From the NCBI GenBank assembly GCA_947585595.1, contig CANPXB010000002.1, forward strand, positions 1 to 64,000: 64,000 nt of DNA, given 5' to 3'. This DNA comes from an uncultured Bacilli bacterium. GTDB taxonomy: Bacteria > Bacillota_I > Bacilli_A > RF39 > UBA660. A program made the translations under genes and the position numbers. Below, piece by piece: positions 11,046 through 24,250 of the stretch. The stretch's first letter is position 1. Every line of letters starts with the position of its first letter. The notes below the pieces were generated by a model. The model was given only the letters and a program-made list of their open reading frames with translations, was not told where the DNA came from and searched no databases.

Positions 11046-13074
11046 CTTCTAATTCTTCTTTTTTCGTACGCATATCTTCTACTGATTCATTAATTGAATC
11101 TTCAATTGTCTTCATATCATTTAATATCATACTATAACCAATAGCTGCTCCATATTCAAATGGTAAATTCTTAAATTCTTTATATAACTTTCTTATATAA
11201 CTTACAACTTGTTTCTCTTGATAACCAACTAAATATATTAAGAATTCATTACCATCAGTTCTCATAATATCTGTATTATCTAATTGAGTCTTAATTAAAA
11301 CATTAGCAGCTGCTTTTATCTGTGTATCCCCTTGTTCATATCCTAATGTATCATTAATCTTTTGAACTTCATTTAAATCAATAATAATTGTTGCTTGTGG
11401 ATAAATCGTATTCTTATTCCAACTATTAATATTTTCATTTAAATAATTACGATTCTTCAATGAAGTTAATTGATCTATATACTTCATCTTATCTTCTTTC
11501 TTAATCTTCTTCGCTATCTTAATTTGTTTAGTCGAACGATAAGCTAAATAAAGAATAATAATAAAGACAACAATAACTATTACTGAATACTTCGCCACTT
11601 GACCCAATACAGTTCCAGAATTAACTGTATAAGTATGATTATAAGTTCCTTTAACTATTACTTCATTAGGATCTAAAGTAGCAATATATCTACTAAATAA
11701 TAAACTAAAGATATCATTTTCTTTAACATAGAAATTATAAGTATCAGATAAAGTATTACTATATCTAATAGTATATTCACTTAATAAAGACTTCTTATAA
11801 TAATTAAATACTTCTTTATCCATTAAAAGTATTTCTTCATTACGTACTGCCTTTTTAAGTTCTGATTCATTACTATAAGTCTTAACTTTAACATTACCAA
11901 TACCTGAAATATACTTTTCTAATATACTATTAGCACTTACATAAACTTCATTATTACTTAAAGAAGTAACTGAATTTATAATTAAAGAATTTTGTTCTGG
12001 TGCTACTACAACAAAAGATAAATTCATTAGAGAATCAATACTTTGATACTTTGTATCTAAATTATAATAATTATAAAATAAATCTACTTTATTATTAGCA
12101 ATTGCTTCTGTAAATTTAGCAAAATTCTTATACTTAACCGGATTAATCTCAGTCTTACTAAAAGCAGTAAATCTCGCTAAATACTCACTAACTATTCCTC
12201 CATAAGAACCACTAATTAATACTTCATAAGGACTATTATTAATAAATCCATAAGTATATGATTTAGCTTGAATATTAGCTAATTCTTTATCAGAAATAGA
12301 TAAAGCACTAGTAAAAGTTAATAATTCATTTTCATTAATGGATTCCTCTAATTCTTTCTCTTGATATGAAGAAAAAGTCTTCTTAACTATATCACTAAAA
12401 GTATCATTTTCTTTAACTCTAAATATCATATACTTATTTAAATCGCTAATATGATAATCTATAGAATAATTAGATGTTAATATAGATGTTAAATTTTCTT
12501 CTAAAGGTAATACTGCATAATCAATATTCTCTCCAGTTTCTAAAGCATTAAACAAATCTGTTGAAGTTTCATAAGCACTAACTGCTACATTATTTGTATC
12601 CGTTAAATATTTAGAAACTAATTTTTCATCTGTTGCTAAAACTCCTAACTTACTATTAGATAATTGTGCTAAAGAACTAATATTTTGTTTTTCTTTACTA
12701 ACAACTACATAATGTTCCGTATAAAATACAACATCACTATCTAATGTATCATAAGTAATCATAAATGCTCTATCACTTACATCTTCACCAACATTATAAG
12801 TAATAGGATTTATATCAATGCCGTATTCTTCTTCAACATAACCAATATAATCAAAGAATACTCCGGTTCCATTTTTACCAAATATATCTAAATTAACAGG
12901 AACATAGATATTTTGTACTTGATTAATATTCTGTGTAATCCATTCTTTCTCTTCTACAGTTAATTTATTTTCATCATTTAATATATTAAAAGTAATAATT
13001 CCTAAACTAGCAACAAATAAAATAACTAGTAAGACGATTAAGACTATTTTCTTATTCGATTTACCTTTTTTCAT
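11017..13074 (-). CDS. Extracellular tandem SBP_bac_3-like sensor, TM, degenerate GGDEF domain
   Basis: Two periplasmic-binding-like segments, TM helix, then DQLTSLKNRNYLNE...RTDGNEFLIYL. Confidence 0.75.
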   Translation of the reverse strand: MKKGKSNKKIVLIVLLVILFVASLGIITFNILNDENKLTVEEKEWITQNINQVQNIYVPVNLDIFGKNGTGVFFDYIGYVEEEYGIDINPITYNVGEDVSDRAFMITYDTLDSDVVFYTEHYVVVSKEKQNISSLAQLSNSKLGVLATDEKLVSKYLTDTNNVAVSAYETSTDLFNALETGENIDYAVLPLEENLTSILTSNYSIDYHISDLNKYMIFRVKENDTFSDIVKKTFSSYQEKELEESINENELLTFTSALSISDKELANIQAKSYTYGFINNSPYEVLISGSYGGIVSEYLARFTAFSKTEINPVKYKNFAKFTEAIANNKVDLFYNYYNLDTKYQSIDSLMNLSFVVVAPEQNSLIINSVTSLSNNEVYVSANSILEKYISGIGNVKVKTYSNESELKKAVRNEEILLMDKEVFNYYKKSLLSEYTIRYSNTLSDTYNFYVKENDIFSLLFSRYIATLDPNEVIVKGTYNHTYTVNSGTVLGQVAKYSVIVIVVFIIILYLAYRSTKQIKIAKKIKKEDKMKYIDQLTSLKNRNYLNENINSWNKNTIYPQATIIIDLNEVQKINDTLGYEQGDTQIKAAANVLIKTQLDNTDIMRTDGNEFLIYLVGYQEKQVVSYIRKLYKEFKNLPFEYGAAIGYSMILNDMKTIEDSINESVEDMRTKKEELEDGSDEKKES

Positions 13075-13077
13075 AAA

Positions 13078-13578
13078 CTATTCCTCATCAGTCGTCGAAG
13101 TCACTTCACGGTTATTATTCCATGATATTCCATTACCATTTCTATTATGTGCCCCAGATATTAAGAAACCATCACTTGTTTTAGTTGCATTTTTCTCTAA
13201 AGTAATATTAAAATCATAGAATCCTTGTTCATCTTCACTAAAACTTTCTAATGATTTAGCAGCTATACTTTCTGCTTCTTCTAAAGAACAATTGTCTTCA
13301 TAAGTAACCTTAATATATATTATTCTTCCTTCTATTATTAAATCAGCTGTTTTAACTTTATCATTATTAGCTAAGTTATTTTCATAATCACTTATCTTAG
13401 CATCACTAATTTCATGTTCTTCAATACCATCTAAACGATCTCCATATTTATCAGTACCCTTACCAATATAGAAACATTGAATAAGTATTGTTGAAATTAT
13501 TATCACACAAACTAATACAATTGCCATTAATATTGTAAAAACACGATGTTCCCTATAAAACTTTTTTATTCTTTTCAT
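13078..13578 (-). CDS. Small membrane-anchored protein of unknown function
   Basis: Single N-terminal TM; directly upstream of the GGDEF gene on the same strand. Confidence 0.6.
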   Translation of the reverse strand: MKRIKKFYREHRVFTILMAIVLVCVIIISTILIQCFYIGKGTDKYGDRLDGIEEHEISDAKISDYENNLANNDKVKTADLIIEGRIIYIKVTYEDNCSLEEAESIAAKSLESFSEDEQGFYDFNITLEKNATKTSDGFLISGAHNRNGNGISWNNNREVTSTTDEE

Positions 13579-13671
13579 TAGTATCCCACCTCTTTAATAG
13601 GTATTTAAATTATACTACATTATGACTTTATAAGCAATCCAACTAACCTCGATATTAGAGAAAAAAAGAAA

Positions 13672-16559
<2,888 letters not shown>

Positions 16560-16576
16560 TTTAAATCTCCTTTATC

Positions 16577-18667
16577 TTAAATCTTCTTAATACTTTTATG
16601 ATTTTTCATCAATTTTTTAATTCCATAATTCTTCGCAAAAGCTACAGTTAAGAAATCTCCCTTAACTTCAATAACAACCCCTCTACCATATATCATATGC
16701 ATAATAATATCGCCATCTTTAAATTCAACATCTTCATTATTACGATATAATTCTTCTCGATTAATCTTTTCTTCATCAACCATCTTTTCATTTACTATAT
16801 CTAATAAACTACTATCTATTTCTTTAATAAATCTACTAGGAGGATTAACTACATCTTTACCATATAACATCCTTCTTTTAGCATTAGTTATATATAACTT
16901 CTCTTTAGCTCTTGTAATTCCGACATAACATAGTCTTCTTTCTTCTTCAAGTCCTCCCTCTTCTGTAAATGAATTCTGATGAGGAAATATACCATCTTCC
17001 ATACCAATTAAGAAAACTACTTCAAACTCTAAGCCTTTAGCACTATGTATCGTCATTAAAGTAACAACATCATTATCTTCTTCTTGATGTTCGGTAATAT
17101 CAGCAATTAAACTAATTTCTTCTAAGAAATCTGCTAAATTAACTGAACCAGTTCTCTCTTCAAATGTCTTTGTAATAGATTTAAATTCTTCTAAGTTATC
17201 TAATCTTAATTCACTTTCTAAAGTATTATCATTTTGATATTCTTCTCGCATCCCTGTTTCATCTAGAATAATATCAATTAACTCCGTTAATGAATGATTA
17301 TCTGCTTCCTTAGTCAATTCTAAGATAAGTTCTTTAAATAATTGTTCTTTACCCTTACTTATTACTTCAAACATTGAAGTATTCTTTTCCCTTGCTTCTT
17401 TTTCTAACTTTAATAAAGTAGCATCACCTATTCCTCTTTTAGGAACATTAATAACTCTTCTTAAACTAATTTCATCATCATTATTTAGTATTAACCTTAA
17501 ATAACAAATCAAATCTTTAATTTCTTTACGCGAATAGAAATAATAACTACCTACTACTTTATAAGGAACATTAGCTTTTAAAAACATTTCTTCAACTAAA
17601 CGAGCTTGGGCATTAGTACGATATAATACCGCAATATTCTTCTTTTGATAACCTTCATCAACCAATCTTTTTATTTCATCTAAAACTAATTGTATTTCAT
17701 GTTTATCATCATAAGCTCTTAAATACTTTGTCTTACTACCTTCTCCATTACTACTCCATAAGTTCTTTTCTTTTCTCTCTTTATTATTTCTAATAACTGA
17801 ATTAGCTGTATCTAAGATATTCTTAGTTGAACGATAATTTTCTTCTAAAGGAATAACAACAGCATCTTTATAATCTTTTTCAAAATTTAATATATTTCTA
17901 AAATTAGCTCCTCTAAACATATATATAGATTGATCAGGATCACCAACAATAAATATATTCTTATACTTTCTTGCTAATAACTTAGATAATTTATATTGTA
18001 CTTCATTAGTATCTTGATACTCATCAATTAAAATATACTTAAATTTATCTTGATAACTTTCTAAGATATCTTTATTTTCCATAAATAATTTAACTGGTAA
18101 TCTTAGTAAATCATCAAAATCAACGGAATTATTTTTACCTAAAATATCCATATATTCATAATATACTTTTTTAGCAACTTCATCTTGTGGTGTTTTAAAC
18201 ATTCTATCTATTTCATCATTAGTTAACATTTCATTTTTAATTGTACTAATCTTATTTCTAATATAAGCAGGACTTGTTAATTTAGGATCATAATCATTAT
18301 CTTTCATAATCTTTTTAATAATTGATAAAACATCATCACTATCTACTATTGAAAAATTACGATCTAAACCTAAGATAGGAGCATTTTCTCTAATAATTCT
18401 TACTCCTAAAGAATGAAATGTTCCAACAAAAGCATTATTATCAGGTAATAATTTATCAAGTCTTTCTCTCATTTCCCTCGCTGCTTTATTCGTAAAAGTA
18501 ATGGCTAATATATTATAAGAAGGAATTCCTTTATCTATTAAATTAGCTATTCTAGTTGTTAAAACTCTTGTCTTACCACTACCAGCACCTGCTAATACTA
18601 AACAAGGCCCATCTATATGATTAACTGCTTCTAATTGTTTATCATTAAGTCCATTTAAATAATTCAT
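16577..18667 (-). CDS. pcrA: ATP-dependent DNA helicase PcrA/UvrD
   Basis: LAGAGSGKTRVLTTRI Walker A, DEYQDTN, VTLMTIHSAKGLEFEVVFLIGMEDGIFPH. Confidence 0.95.
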   Translation of the reverse strand: MNYLNGLNDKQLEAVNHIDGPCLVLAGAGSGKTRVLTTRIANLIDKGIPSYNILAITFTNKAAREMRERLDKLLPDNNAFVGTFHSLGVRIIRENAPILGLDRNFSIVDSDDVLSIIKKIMKDNDYDPKLTSPAYIRNKISTIKNEMLTNDEIDRMFKTPQDEVAKKVYYEYMDILGKNNSVDFDDLLRLPVKLFMENKDILESYQDKFKYILIDEYQDTNEVQYKLSKLLARKYKNIFIVGDPDQSIYMFRGANFRNILNFEKDYKDAVVIPLEENYRSTKNILDTANSVIRNNKERKEKNLWSSNGEGSKTKYLRAYDDKHEIQLVLDEIKRLVDEGYQKKNIAVLYRTNAQARLVEEMFLKANVPYKVVGSYYFYSRKEIKDLICYLRLILNNDDEISLRRVINVPKRGIGDATLLKLEKEAREKNTSMFEVISKGKEQLFKELILELTKEADNHSLTELIDIILDETGMREEYQNDNTLESELRLDNLEEFKSITKTFEERTGSVNLADFLEEISLIADITEHQEEDNDVVTLMTIHSAKGLEFEVVFLIGMEDGIFPHQNSFTEEGGLEEERRLCYVGITRAKEKLYITNAKRRMLYGKDVVNPPSRFIKEIDSSLLDIVNEKMVDEEKINREELYRNNEDVEFKDGDIIMHMIYGRGVVIEVKGDFLTVAFAKNYGIKKLMKNHKSIKKI

Positions 18668-18739
18668 GTTGCATCCTGCTTTCTTTTATTTATTATAACA
18701 TGTCTCTATCTTTAATGATAGCTTTTTTATCATCAAAAA

Positions 18740-18753
18740 CGAACTTTTGTTTA
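18740..18753. promoter_or_regulatory. LexA/DinR-box-like site upstream of pcrA
   Basis: CGAAC TTTT GTTTA, about 73 bp upstream of the pcrA ATG; resembles CGAAC-N4-GTTYG with a last-base mismatch. Confidence 0.4.
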
Positions 18754-18789
18754 GCAAATAAAGTAAAAGAAAAAAGGGTTAAAACCCTT

Positions 18790-19080
18790 TTATAGATATT
18801 CCATTATAGCTACATTTTTTTCTAATTTAGCAATTAAATCTTCTGTATCATATTTAGAAAAAATATCATCAAATGTCTTAGTATCAATCAAGAACATATT
18901 ATAGAAACTAGCAAATGCATCAACATAATTAGTAATTCCTAAATTCTTTAAACAATTAATATTAGTTGCTACAACACTTTCATTCTTTTTAAGTTCTTCA
19001 ATTACTTTTTCTGGTATATTTTTACTTAATACCTCTACTACATCTTCAGGAAAACCTAAATTAACTAAATAATTCATCAA
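18790..19080 (-). CDS. Hypothetical protein
   Basis: ORF overlapping the stop of the upstream 796-aa gene; translationally coupled. Confidence 0.55.
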   Translation of the reverse strand: MMNYLVNLGFPEDVVEVLSKNIPEKVIEELKKNESVVATNINCLKNLGITNYVDAFASFYNMFLIDTKTFDDIFSKYDTEDLIAKLEKNVAIMEYL

Positions 19081-21467
19081 GCTTCGCCTCCATCTTTAGT
19101 AGAATCTTTATCATAAGAATCTATTATTTCTTTTAATACATCAACAGACTGTCTTAAATTATATAATACTGCACTAAGTACTAATTCTCTTTCATTACCA
19201 GTAACACTATCTCTACCTTTAACTAATACTGCTAAATTTCTTTCTACTTTATTCTTAGATATTGCTACATCATTAACAAGATATGTATGAGTACCACTAC
19301 TTACAACATTTAATTTTTCTTCTAATAAAGCATTTAAACTATTATATAATTCTTTCTCATGATCATTTAATTCAATATCTTTAAATTCTGTTGTTTGTTC
19401 ATAATATTCATTTAAAGTCTTAATTGTCTCTTTATTAATTAATTCTTCTAAAGAACTATTAACTTCTTCTCTTTCACGAGGCATATATTCATTAACATCT
19501 TGATGATAAGTACGATAGAACTTAAGTCCATCTATAATATTCTTATTAAATACACCATTTTCTTCATCTTCATATATTGATTCATTATTAGATAATGCAT
19601 ATCTACTTCTGGCAATAAGTGTATCTACTCTATTACTTAATACTTCAGGATGAGCTTCTAATAAGTCTTCTAACTTAGCTTCTAAAGCATCATCTATATC
19701 AAATAATAACTCTTTAGCATCTTTAAAGAATACTCCTAAAGCATACTTACCATTCTTTCTTTGAATAGATAATAAATAATTCTTTAATACTTCCACATCA
19801 TCTTTAACATTATCTGAATTATATAATACTGCTTGATAATTTCTTAAATCTTTATCATCTATTTCAAACCCATTATCATTTAATACATTTAAATTATTAT
19901 TATATTTGTTAGCATCTAATGCTAATAATTGAACATTTTCATCACTAAGCTTATCAGTAGTATCCTCAATAGTTTTAATACGTCCTTCTAAGACTTCATA
20001 ATCTTCTCTAAAACCACTATCACTATTTTCTACTAACTCTTTAATCTTAGCTTCACTAATTCCTTTAGCTCTTAATAAAGTAATTTTCTTATTTAAATCT
20101 TGATCTACTAAGTAATTAGCATCTTCACTATATATTGTTTCATCATTAACATTTAAAGCTCTAAGTGTTTCATAGTTTTCTTCAATATGTTTAATATCTT
20201 TATTACTTAAAACTTCTAGTAACTCTGGTTTATCTTCTACTAATTCCATATTTAAACCAATATTACTTAAATTTTCTTTAAGTTCTTGATAAGGATCTTC
20301 CTCTTTAACTTCTTCTTCATTATTTTCTATAACTGGTTCAGGAACTTCTTGTGTTTCTTCAGCTTCTTCAACTGGTTCTTCTTCACTTTCTTCTTCCTCA
20401 TCATTTTCTTCTTTATCTTCTTTTTTATCTTCAGAAGTTAAAACGATAGGTTCTTCTTCCTGTAAATTAAATGCTGCTAATGAAGGTTCTTCAATCTGAG
20501 GTATATCCTCAATTGGTTCTTTTTCTTCTTCCTCTTCATCATCATGACGATTTAAATTAGTTATATCAAATATTTGCGTTGGTTCATCATCTTCATATGT
20601 TTGTGAAGTTAAATCCTCATTACTAGTTTTTTCTTCATCTTCATCTTGATATGTTTGCGTAGTAACTTCATTATTAGATTCTTCTATTTCTTTTGGTTCT
20701 TCTTCTACTTCTTCTTCTACTTTTGGCACATCAACTACATGATGATCTCTCTCATCATAAGTTTCATCAAATTCAATCAAACCATCTTCAGGGAATAAAA
20801 TTACTTTAGCTAAAGTAGCTACTTCAGCCGAAGAGAATAAATTAAACTTACCTATTACATCTTTAGCATACTTAGTAGTTAAAGACTCTCTTTCCGTAAC
20901 ATTAGGTGATAAACTTTGTTCAAGTAAATTAACTAATTGTTCTCTATCATCTTTGGCTGAATCTAATTCTTCATTTAACTTATTAAGTTCATCATTAAGT
21001 TCTTCTCTAGCTTTCTTAGCTTCTTCTATTGCTAAAGATGCATCTTCTATTTGATGATTTAAATCATCACAATAAACTGGTGCTTTCTCATCAATAGTCT
21101 CTAACATTGTTGAAATATCTAAATTAACCCCAATTGCTTTTAAAGCATTAAAAGTATCGTTATCAATTCCCGTAAATGTTGAACAAAAAGCTTCTTTTTG
21201 CGTCATAAAAATAGAAAGTTGACTCTCAGTTTCAACCTTTGTTACTTCATTATGAGATTGCTTTTCTGCTTCAGAAACAATTTTATCTTCAACATCTTTA
21301 ATTTCTTCATTAATGTTAGCGATAATAATGTTATTTTCTCCCTTTAGATTGTACAATTTTTCTAATAATTCCGCTAAGTCTTGTGTCATTTTCATCACAC
21401 TACACACCCCACTTATTATAATATAAATTATAACAAAAAAGTTATATAGTGTAAATGTTTTTTTCAT
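19077..21467 (-). CDS. Large acidic coiled-coil protein of unknown function
   Basis: Glu-rich central segment and helical N- and C-terminal regions; start codon uncertain (internal MTQDLAELLEKLYNLKGEN has a better context). Confidence 0.6.
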   Translation of the reverse strand: MKKTFTLYNFFVIIYIIISGVCSVMKMTQDLAELLEKLYNLKGENNIIIANINEEIKDVEDKIVSEAEKQSHNEVTKVETESQLSIFMTQKEAFCSTFTGIDNDTFNALKAIGVNLDISTMLETIDEKAPVYCDDLNHQIEDASLAIEEAKKAREELNDELNKLNEELDSAKDDREQLVNLLEQSLSPNVTERESLTTKYAKDVIGKFNLFSSAEVATLAKVILFPEDGLIEFDETYDERDHHVVDVPKVEEEVEEEPKEIEESNNEVTTQTYQDEDEEKTSNEDLTSQTYEDDEPTQIFDITNLNRHDDEEEEEKEPIEDIPQIEEPSLAAFNLQEEEPIVLTSEDKKEDKEENDEEEESEEEPVEEAEETQEVPEPVIENNEEEVKEEDPYQELKENLSNIGLNMELVEDKPELLEVLSNKDIKHIEENYETLRALNVNDETIYSEDANYLVDQDLNKKITLLRAKGISEAKIKELVENSDSGFREDYEVLEGRIKTIEDTTDKLSDENVQLLALDANKYNNNLNVLNDNGFEIDDKDLRNYQAVLYNSDNVKDDVEVLKNYLLSIQRKNGKYALGVFFKDAKELLFDIDDALEAKLEDLLEAHPEVLSNRVDTLIARSRYALSNNESIYEDEENGVFNKNIIDGLKFYRTYHQDVNEYMPREREEVNSSLEELINKETIKTLNEYYEQTTEFKDIELNDHEKELYNSLNALLEEKLNVVSSGTHTYLVNDVAISKNKVERNLAVLVKGRDSVTGNERELVLSAVLYNLRQSVDVLKEIIDSYDKDSTKDGGEA

Positions 21468-21534
21468 AAATTTCGCCCACGCACCAGAAAGTTATAAAGC
21501 GAATATAATATTAGTATAAATAGGAGGGATTTTT

Positions 21535-22134
21535 TTGAAAAAAACGATTGTTATTATATCTAGTTTAGTCTTAATAATCTTATTAGGATTACTATTATTT
21601 ATTAATTATAAAGATAATAAAAAAGACAATCTTACTAAAATTAAACTAGCTGAAGTTACCCATAGTATGTTCTATGCTCCATTATACGTATCAATTGAAA
21701 ATGGTTACTTCAAAGAAGAAAGCTTAGATATTGATTTAATCTTGACTAGTGGTGCTGATAAAGTAAGTGCCGCTGTCTTATCAAATACTGTTGATATAGG
21801 TTTTGCTGGTCCTGAATCAGCTATCTACGTTTATAAAAATGGTGAAAAAGATTACTTAGTAACCTTCGCAGGTTTAACTAAAAGAGATGGTCAATTTATT
21901 GTCTCTAGAAAACCAATTAAAAATTTCACTATCAAAGATTTATATGGTAAAGAAATACTACCCGGTCGTCAAGGTGGAATGCCTATATTAAACTTCTTAA
22001 ATGCTGTTAAAAATGCTAATGGTGATATTTCTAAAATAAATATTAATTCAAGTATTGATTTTGCTTCCCTATCAGGATCATTTATTTCTGGTGTTGGTGA
22101 CTTTGTTAATCTATTTGAACTTAATGCAACATAA
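21535..22134 (+). pseudogene. NMT1-type ABC transporter substrate-binding protein, 5' portion (interrupted by element 1)
   Basis: Signal anchor plus LAEVTHSMFYAPLYVSIENGYFKEE; ends ...GDFVNLFELNAT* at the element junction; TTG start with aggaggga RBS. Confidence 0.85.
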
Positions 22135-22141
22135 AGAAGTC
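22114..22141 (+). repeat. Element 1 left att site (attL-like)
   Basis: TTTGAACTTAATGCAACATAAAGAAGTC. Confidence 0.7.
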
Positions 22142-22175
22142 GCTAAAAAACAACCAACTTAGTTTTCAATCAAAA

Positions 22176-22222
22176 AAAGAGTAATTTCACTTTAATTTTT
22201 AAAGTCAAATTTACCCTTTTTT
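22176..22222. terminator. Bidirectional-looking terminator at the left end of element 1
   Basis: aaaaaaagaGTAATTTCACTTTAATTTTTAAAGTCAAATTTACccttttt; 3' of the minus-strand gene 22366-23340. Confidence 0.6.
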
Positions 22223-22365
22223 ATAAAAACGTTAAACATAGTTTGTATTTCATCATTTTGGATTACTTTAAACAACAAAATTTATTAAAGCTATAGTAAA
22301 GCATAAGTACTATTGCTCATATGAACCAAAAATTAATTTTAAAATCTCATTAGTTAATAATACAT

Positions 22366-23340
22366 TTACCAGTTAATACCTGTTAGAGTAGCTTGAGCTG
22401 TATTTATTGAATCAAACTTGCTCGCTATGCCATTAGAAACACTTATTCCACCACCCATATCAAATGAAATGCTGTATGAAGTGTTAGTTGCATCACCTTG
22501 TAAATGTTTATAATCTCCATAGGCATTTAAAACAGAAATTTTATCCTTAGTATTTTTTTCAACTTCAAAATACATATCTACTTCAATTGTCGTACCAGAA
22601 ACAAAATTTTGAGGTTCTACAGGATAATTGAATTCAACAATATATCCTTGACTACTCAATGTCCAAGTATTTGAGTCTCCAAAATAATAGCAACTTTTCC
22701 CGTTATCATAGTATGCGCTAAATCTTTTTGTGCTTGAAACTCCATATACCTTATTGTCTTCTATACCTATGCTGATAATATCTAATGTTTGCCAATATGG
22801 AAGCTTTTTCCATTTAACATGATTTTTATATCTGTATCTTCCATTTACACTAACAATAGTAGTTGTCATTTCTTTGTATTCTGTAACTGTTTTACCTGGT
22901 GTTAAACCCTGAGCCGATTCTTCATTAATTAATTTTTGAACATCAATACTATCATATTCCTCTTTAGTGATTTCTCTAGAGTGTGTTAATAAGACATTAG
23001 ATATATAATTATAATTTCCATTGGGAATAATAGTAGTAGTTTCATAATACTTGGTAGTAGATGCCTCTACATGTCCTTTTAAATCTTTATTTTCATTAAA
23101 TTCATTTCCACGCATATGGATAATATCAGTATCTGTAAAACCTAAATTTCTTAAATTGTCAACATTCTCTTCGGTCATCTCTATACCATTTTGATTAACA
23201 TAGATACCATTTTCAATATTTATATTTGTCTCCAATGCTGAAACATTCTGAACAAATAATATACTAATTAACATTGTAATTAGCAAAAACAATTTTTTCA
23301 AAATTATCACTCCTCTATCTTTGAAAGAATATCTATGCAT
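22366..23340 (-). CDS. Secreted protein of unknown function, paralogous to 23437-24153
   Basis: Internal start with signal peptide (LKKLFLLITMLISILFVQNVSA); shared C-terminal architecture ending in AQATLTGINW. Confidence 0.65.
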   Translation of the reverse strand: MHRYSFKDRGVIILKKLFLLITMLISILFVQNVSALETNINIENGIYVNQNGIEMTEENVDNLRNLGFTDTDIIHMRGNEFNENKDLKGHVEASTTKYYETTTIIPNGNYNYISNVLLTHSREITKEEYDSIDVQKLINEESAQGLTPGKTVTEYKEMTTTIVSVNGRYRYKNHVKWKKLPYWQTLDIISIGIEDNKVYGVSSTKRFSAYYDNGKSCYYFGDSNTWTLSSQGYIVEFNYPVEPQNFVSGTTIEVDMYFEVEKNTKDKISVLNAYGDYKHLQGDATNTSYSISFDMGGGISVSNGIASKFDSINTAQATLTGINW

Positions 23341-23436
23341 AGTTTTTTCTTTCTAAATAAAATGATATTATTCTTTTTTTCAATTATAAAGAACCAATTT
23401 GTCGAAATACCGAGCCTGTTTTTCACAATCAAAAAA

Positions 23437-24153
23437 TTACCAGCTTCCACTCCAAGATGTTTGTGCATAATTAATTTCATCATAATAGTCTTTTATTGAA
23501 CTTTTTAATGACAAGCCATCAATATTAACTGAATAATTTAAAGCATTACTTAAAGAAATAGATTTCACTGCATGAGCATAATCCCCAACCGCTATTTGTT
23601 TTAAAATTGTAGCATCAACATCTTTTTCTACATCAAAATATAATTTTTGACCTAAAGAAATATAATTTCCCGAAGGCAATAAAAATGTTACTCCAACACC
23701 ATTAGCAAATTTTTTTAAAGAATAATCATTATCAGTATAACAATCATTAACCGAAGTACAATATGTTTGACTAAAATTGATATTTTTAGTTTTAACACTT
23801 GAATAACGACCAATAGATATAGTATCATAACTCCTAATCTTAGGTAATGTATTCCAAAGTAATTCATTTTGATATCTAAATCCTGACCCATTAGACAATA
23901 TACTTGTTGTCATTCTTTTATAAGCAGTTTCAATGGTTGCATTACCTATTGTTTCTACAGGATTATTAAATTCATCCTCACTTATTTCCGTATCAATAGC
24001 AATGTATCTATTGCTGTTAATTGACCTAATTATTATTATTTTAAAAAATTTTTCAGACTGACTAACAACAATATAATCTTCATCATTAGCATAAACAATT
24101 AATGGAAATAGAAACATAAACATTATTAATATAAATTTTCTCATTTCTTTCAC
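23437..24153 (-). CDS. Secreted protein of unknown function, paralogous to 22366-23340
   Basis: Signal peptide (MRKFILIMFMFLFPLIVYA); YKRMTTSILSNGSGFRYQNELLWNTLP...; ends AQTSWSGSW. Confidence 0.65.
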   Translation of the reverse strand: MKEMRKFILIMFMFLFPLIVYANDEDYIVVSQSEKFFKIIIIRSINSNRYIAIDTEISEDEFNNPVETIGNATIETAYKRMTTSILSNGSGFRYQNELLWNTLPKIRSYDTISIGRYSSVKTKNINFSQTYCTSVNDCYTDNDYSLKKFANGVGVTFLLPSGNYISLGQKLYFDVEKDVDATILKQIAVGDYAHAVKSISLSNALNYSVNIDGLSLKSSIKDYYDEINYAQTSWSGSW

Positions 24154-24250
24154 CTCTTTTCTAAAACAAAAATTCTTTTGTTTAAAATATTTTAAATTTA
24201 TAATACAAAAATAAAAATAGCTATTATTTCACATTTATGAGACAAAATAG

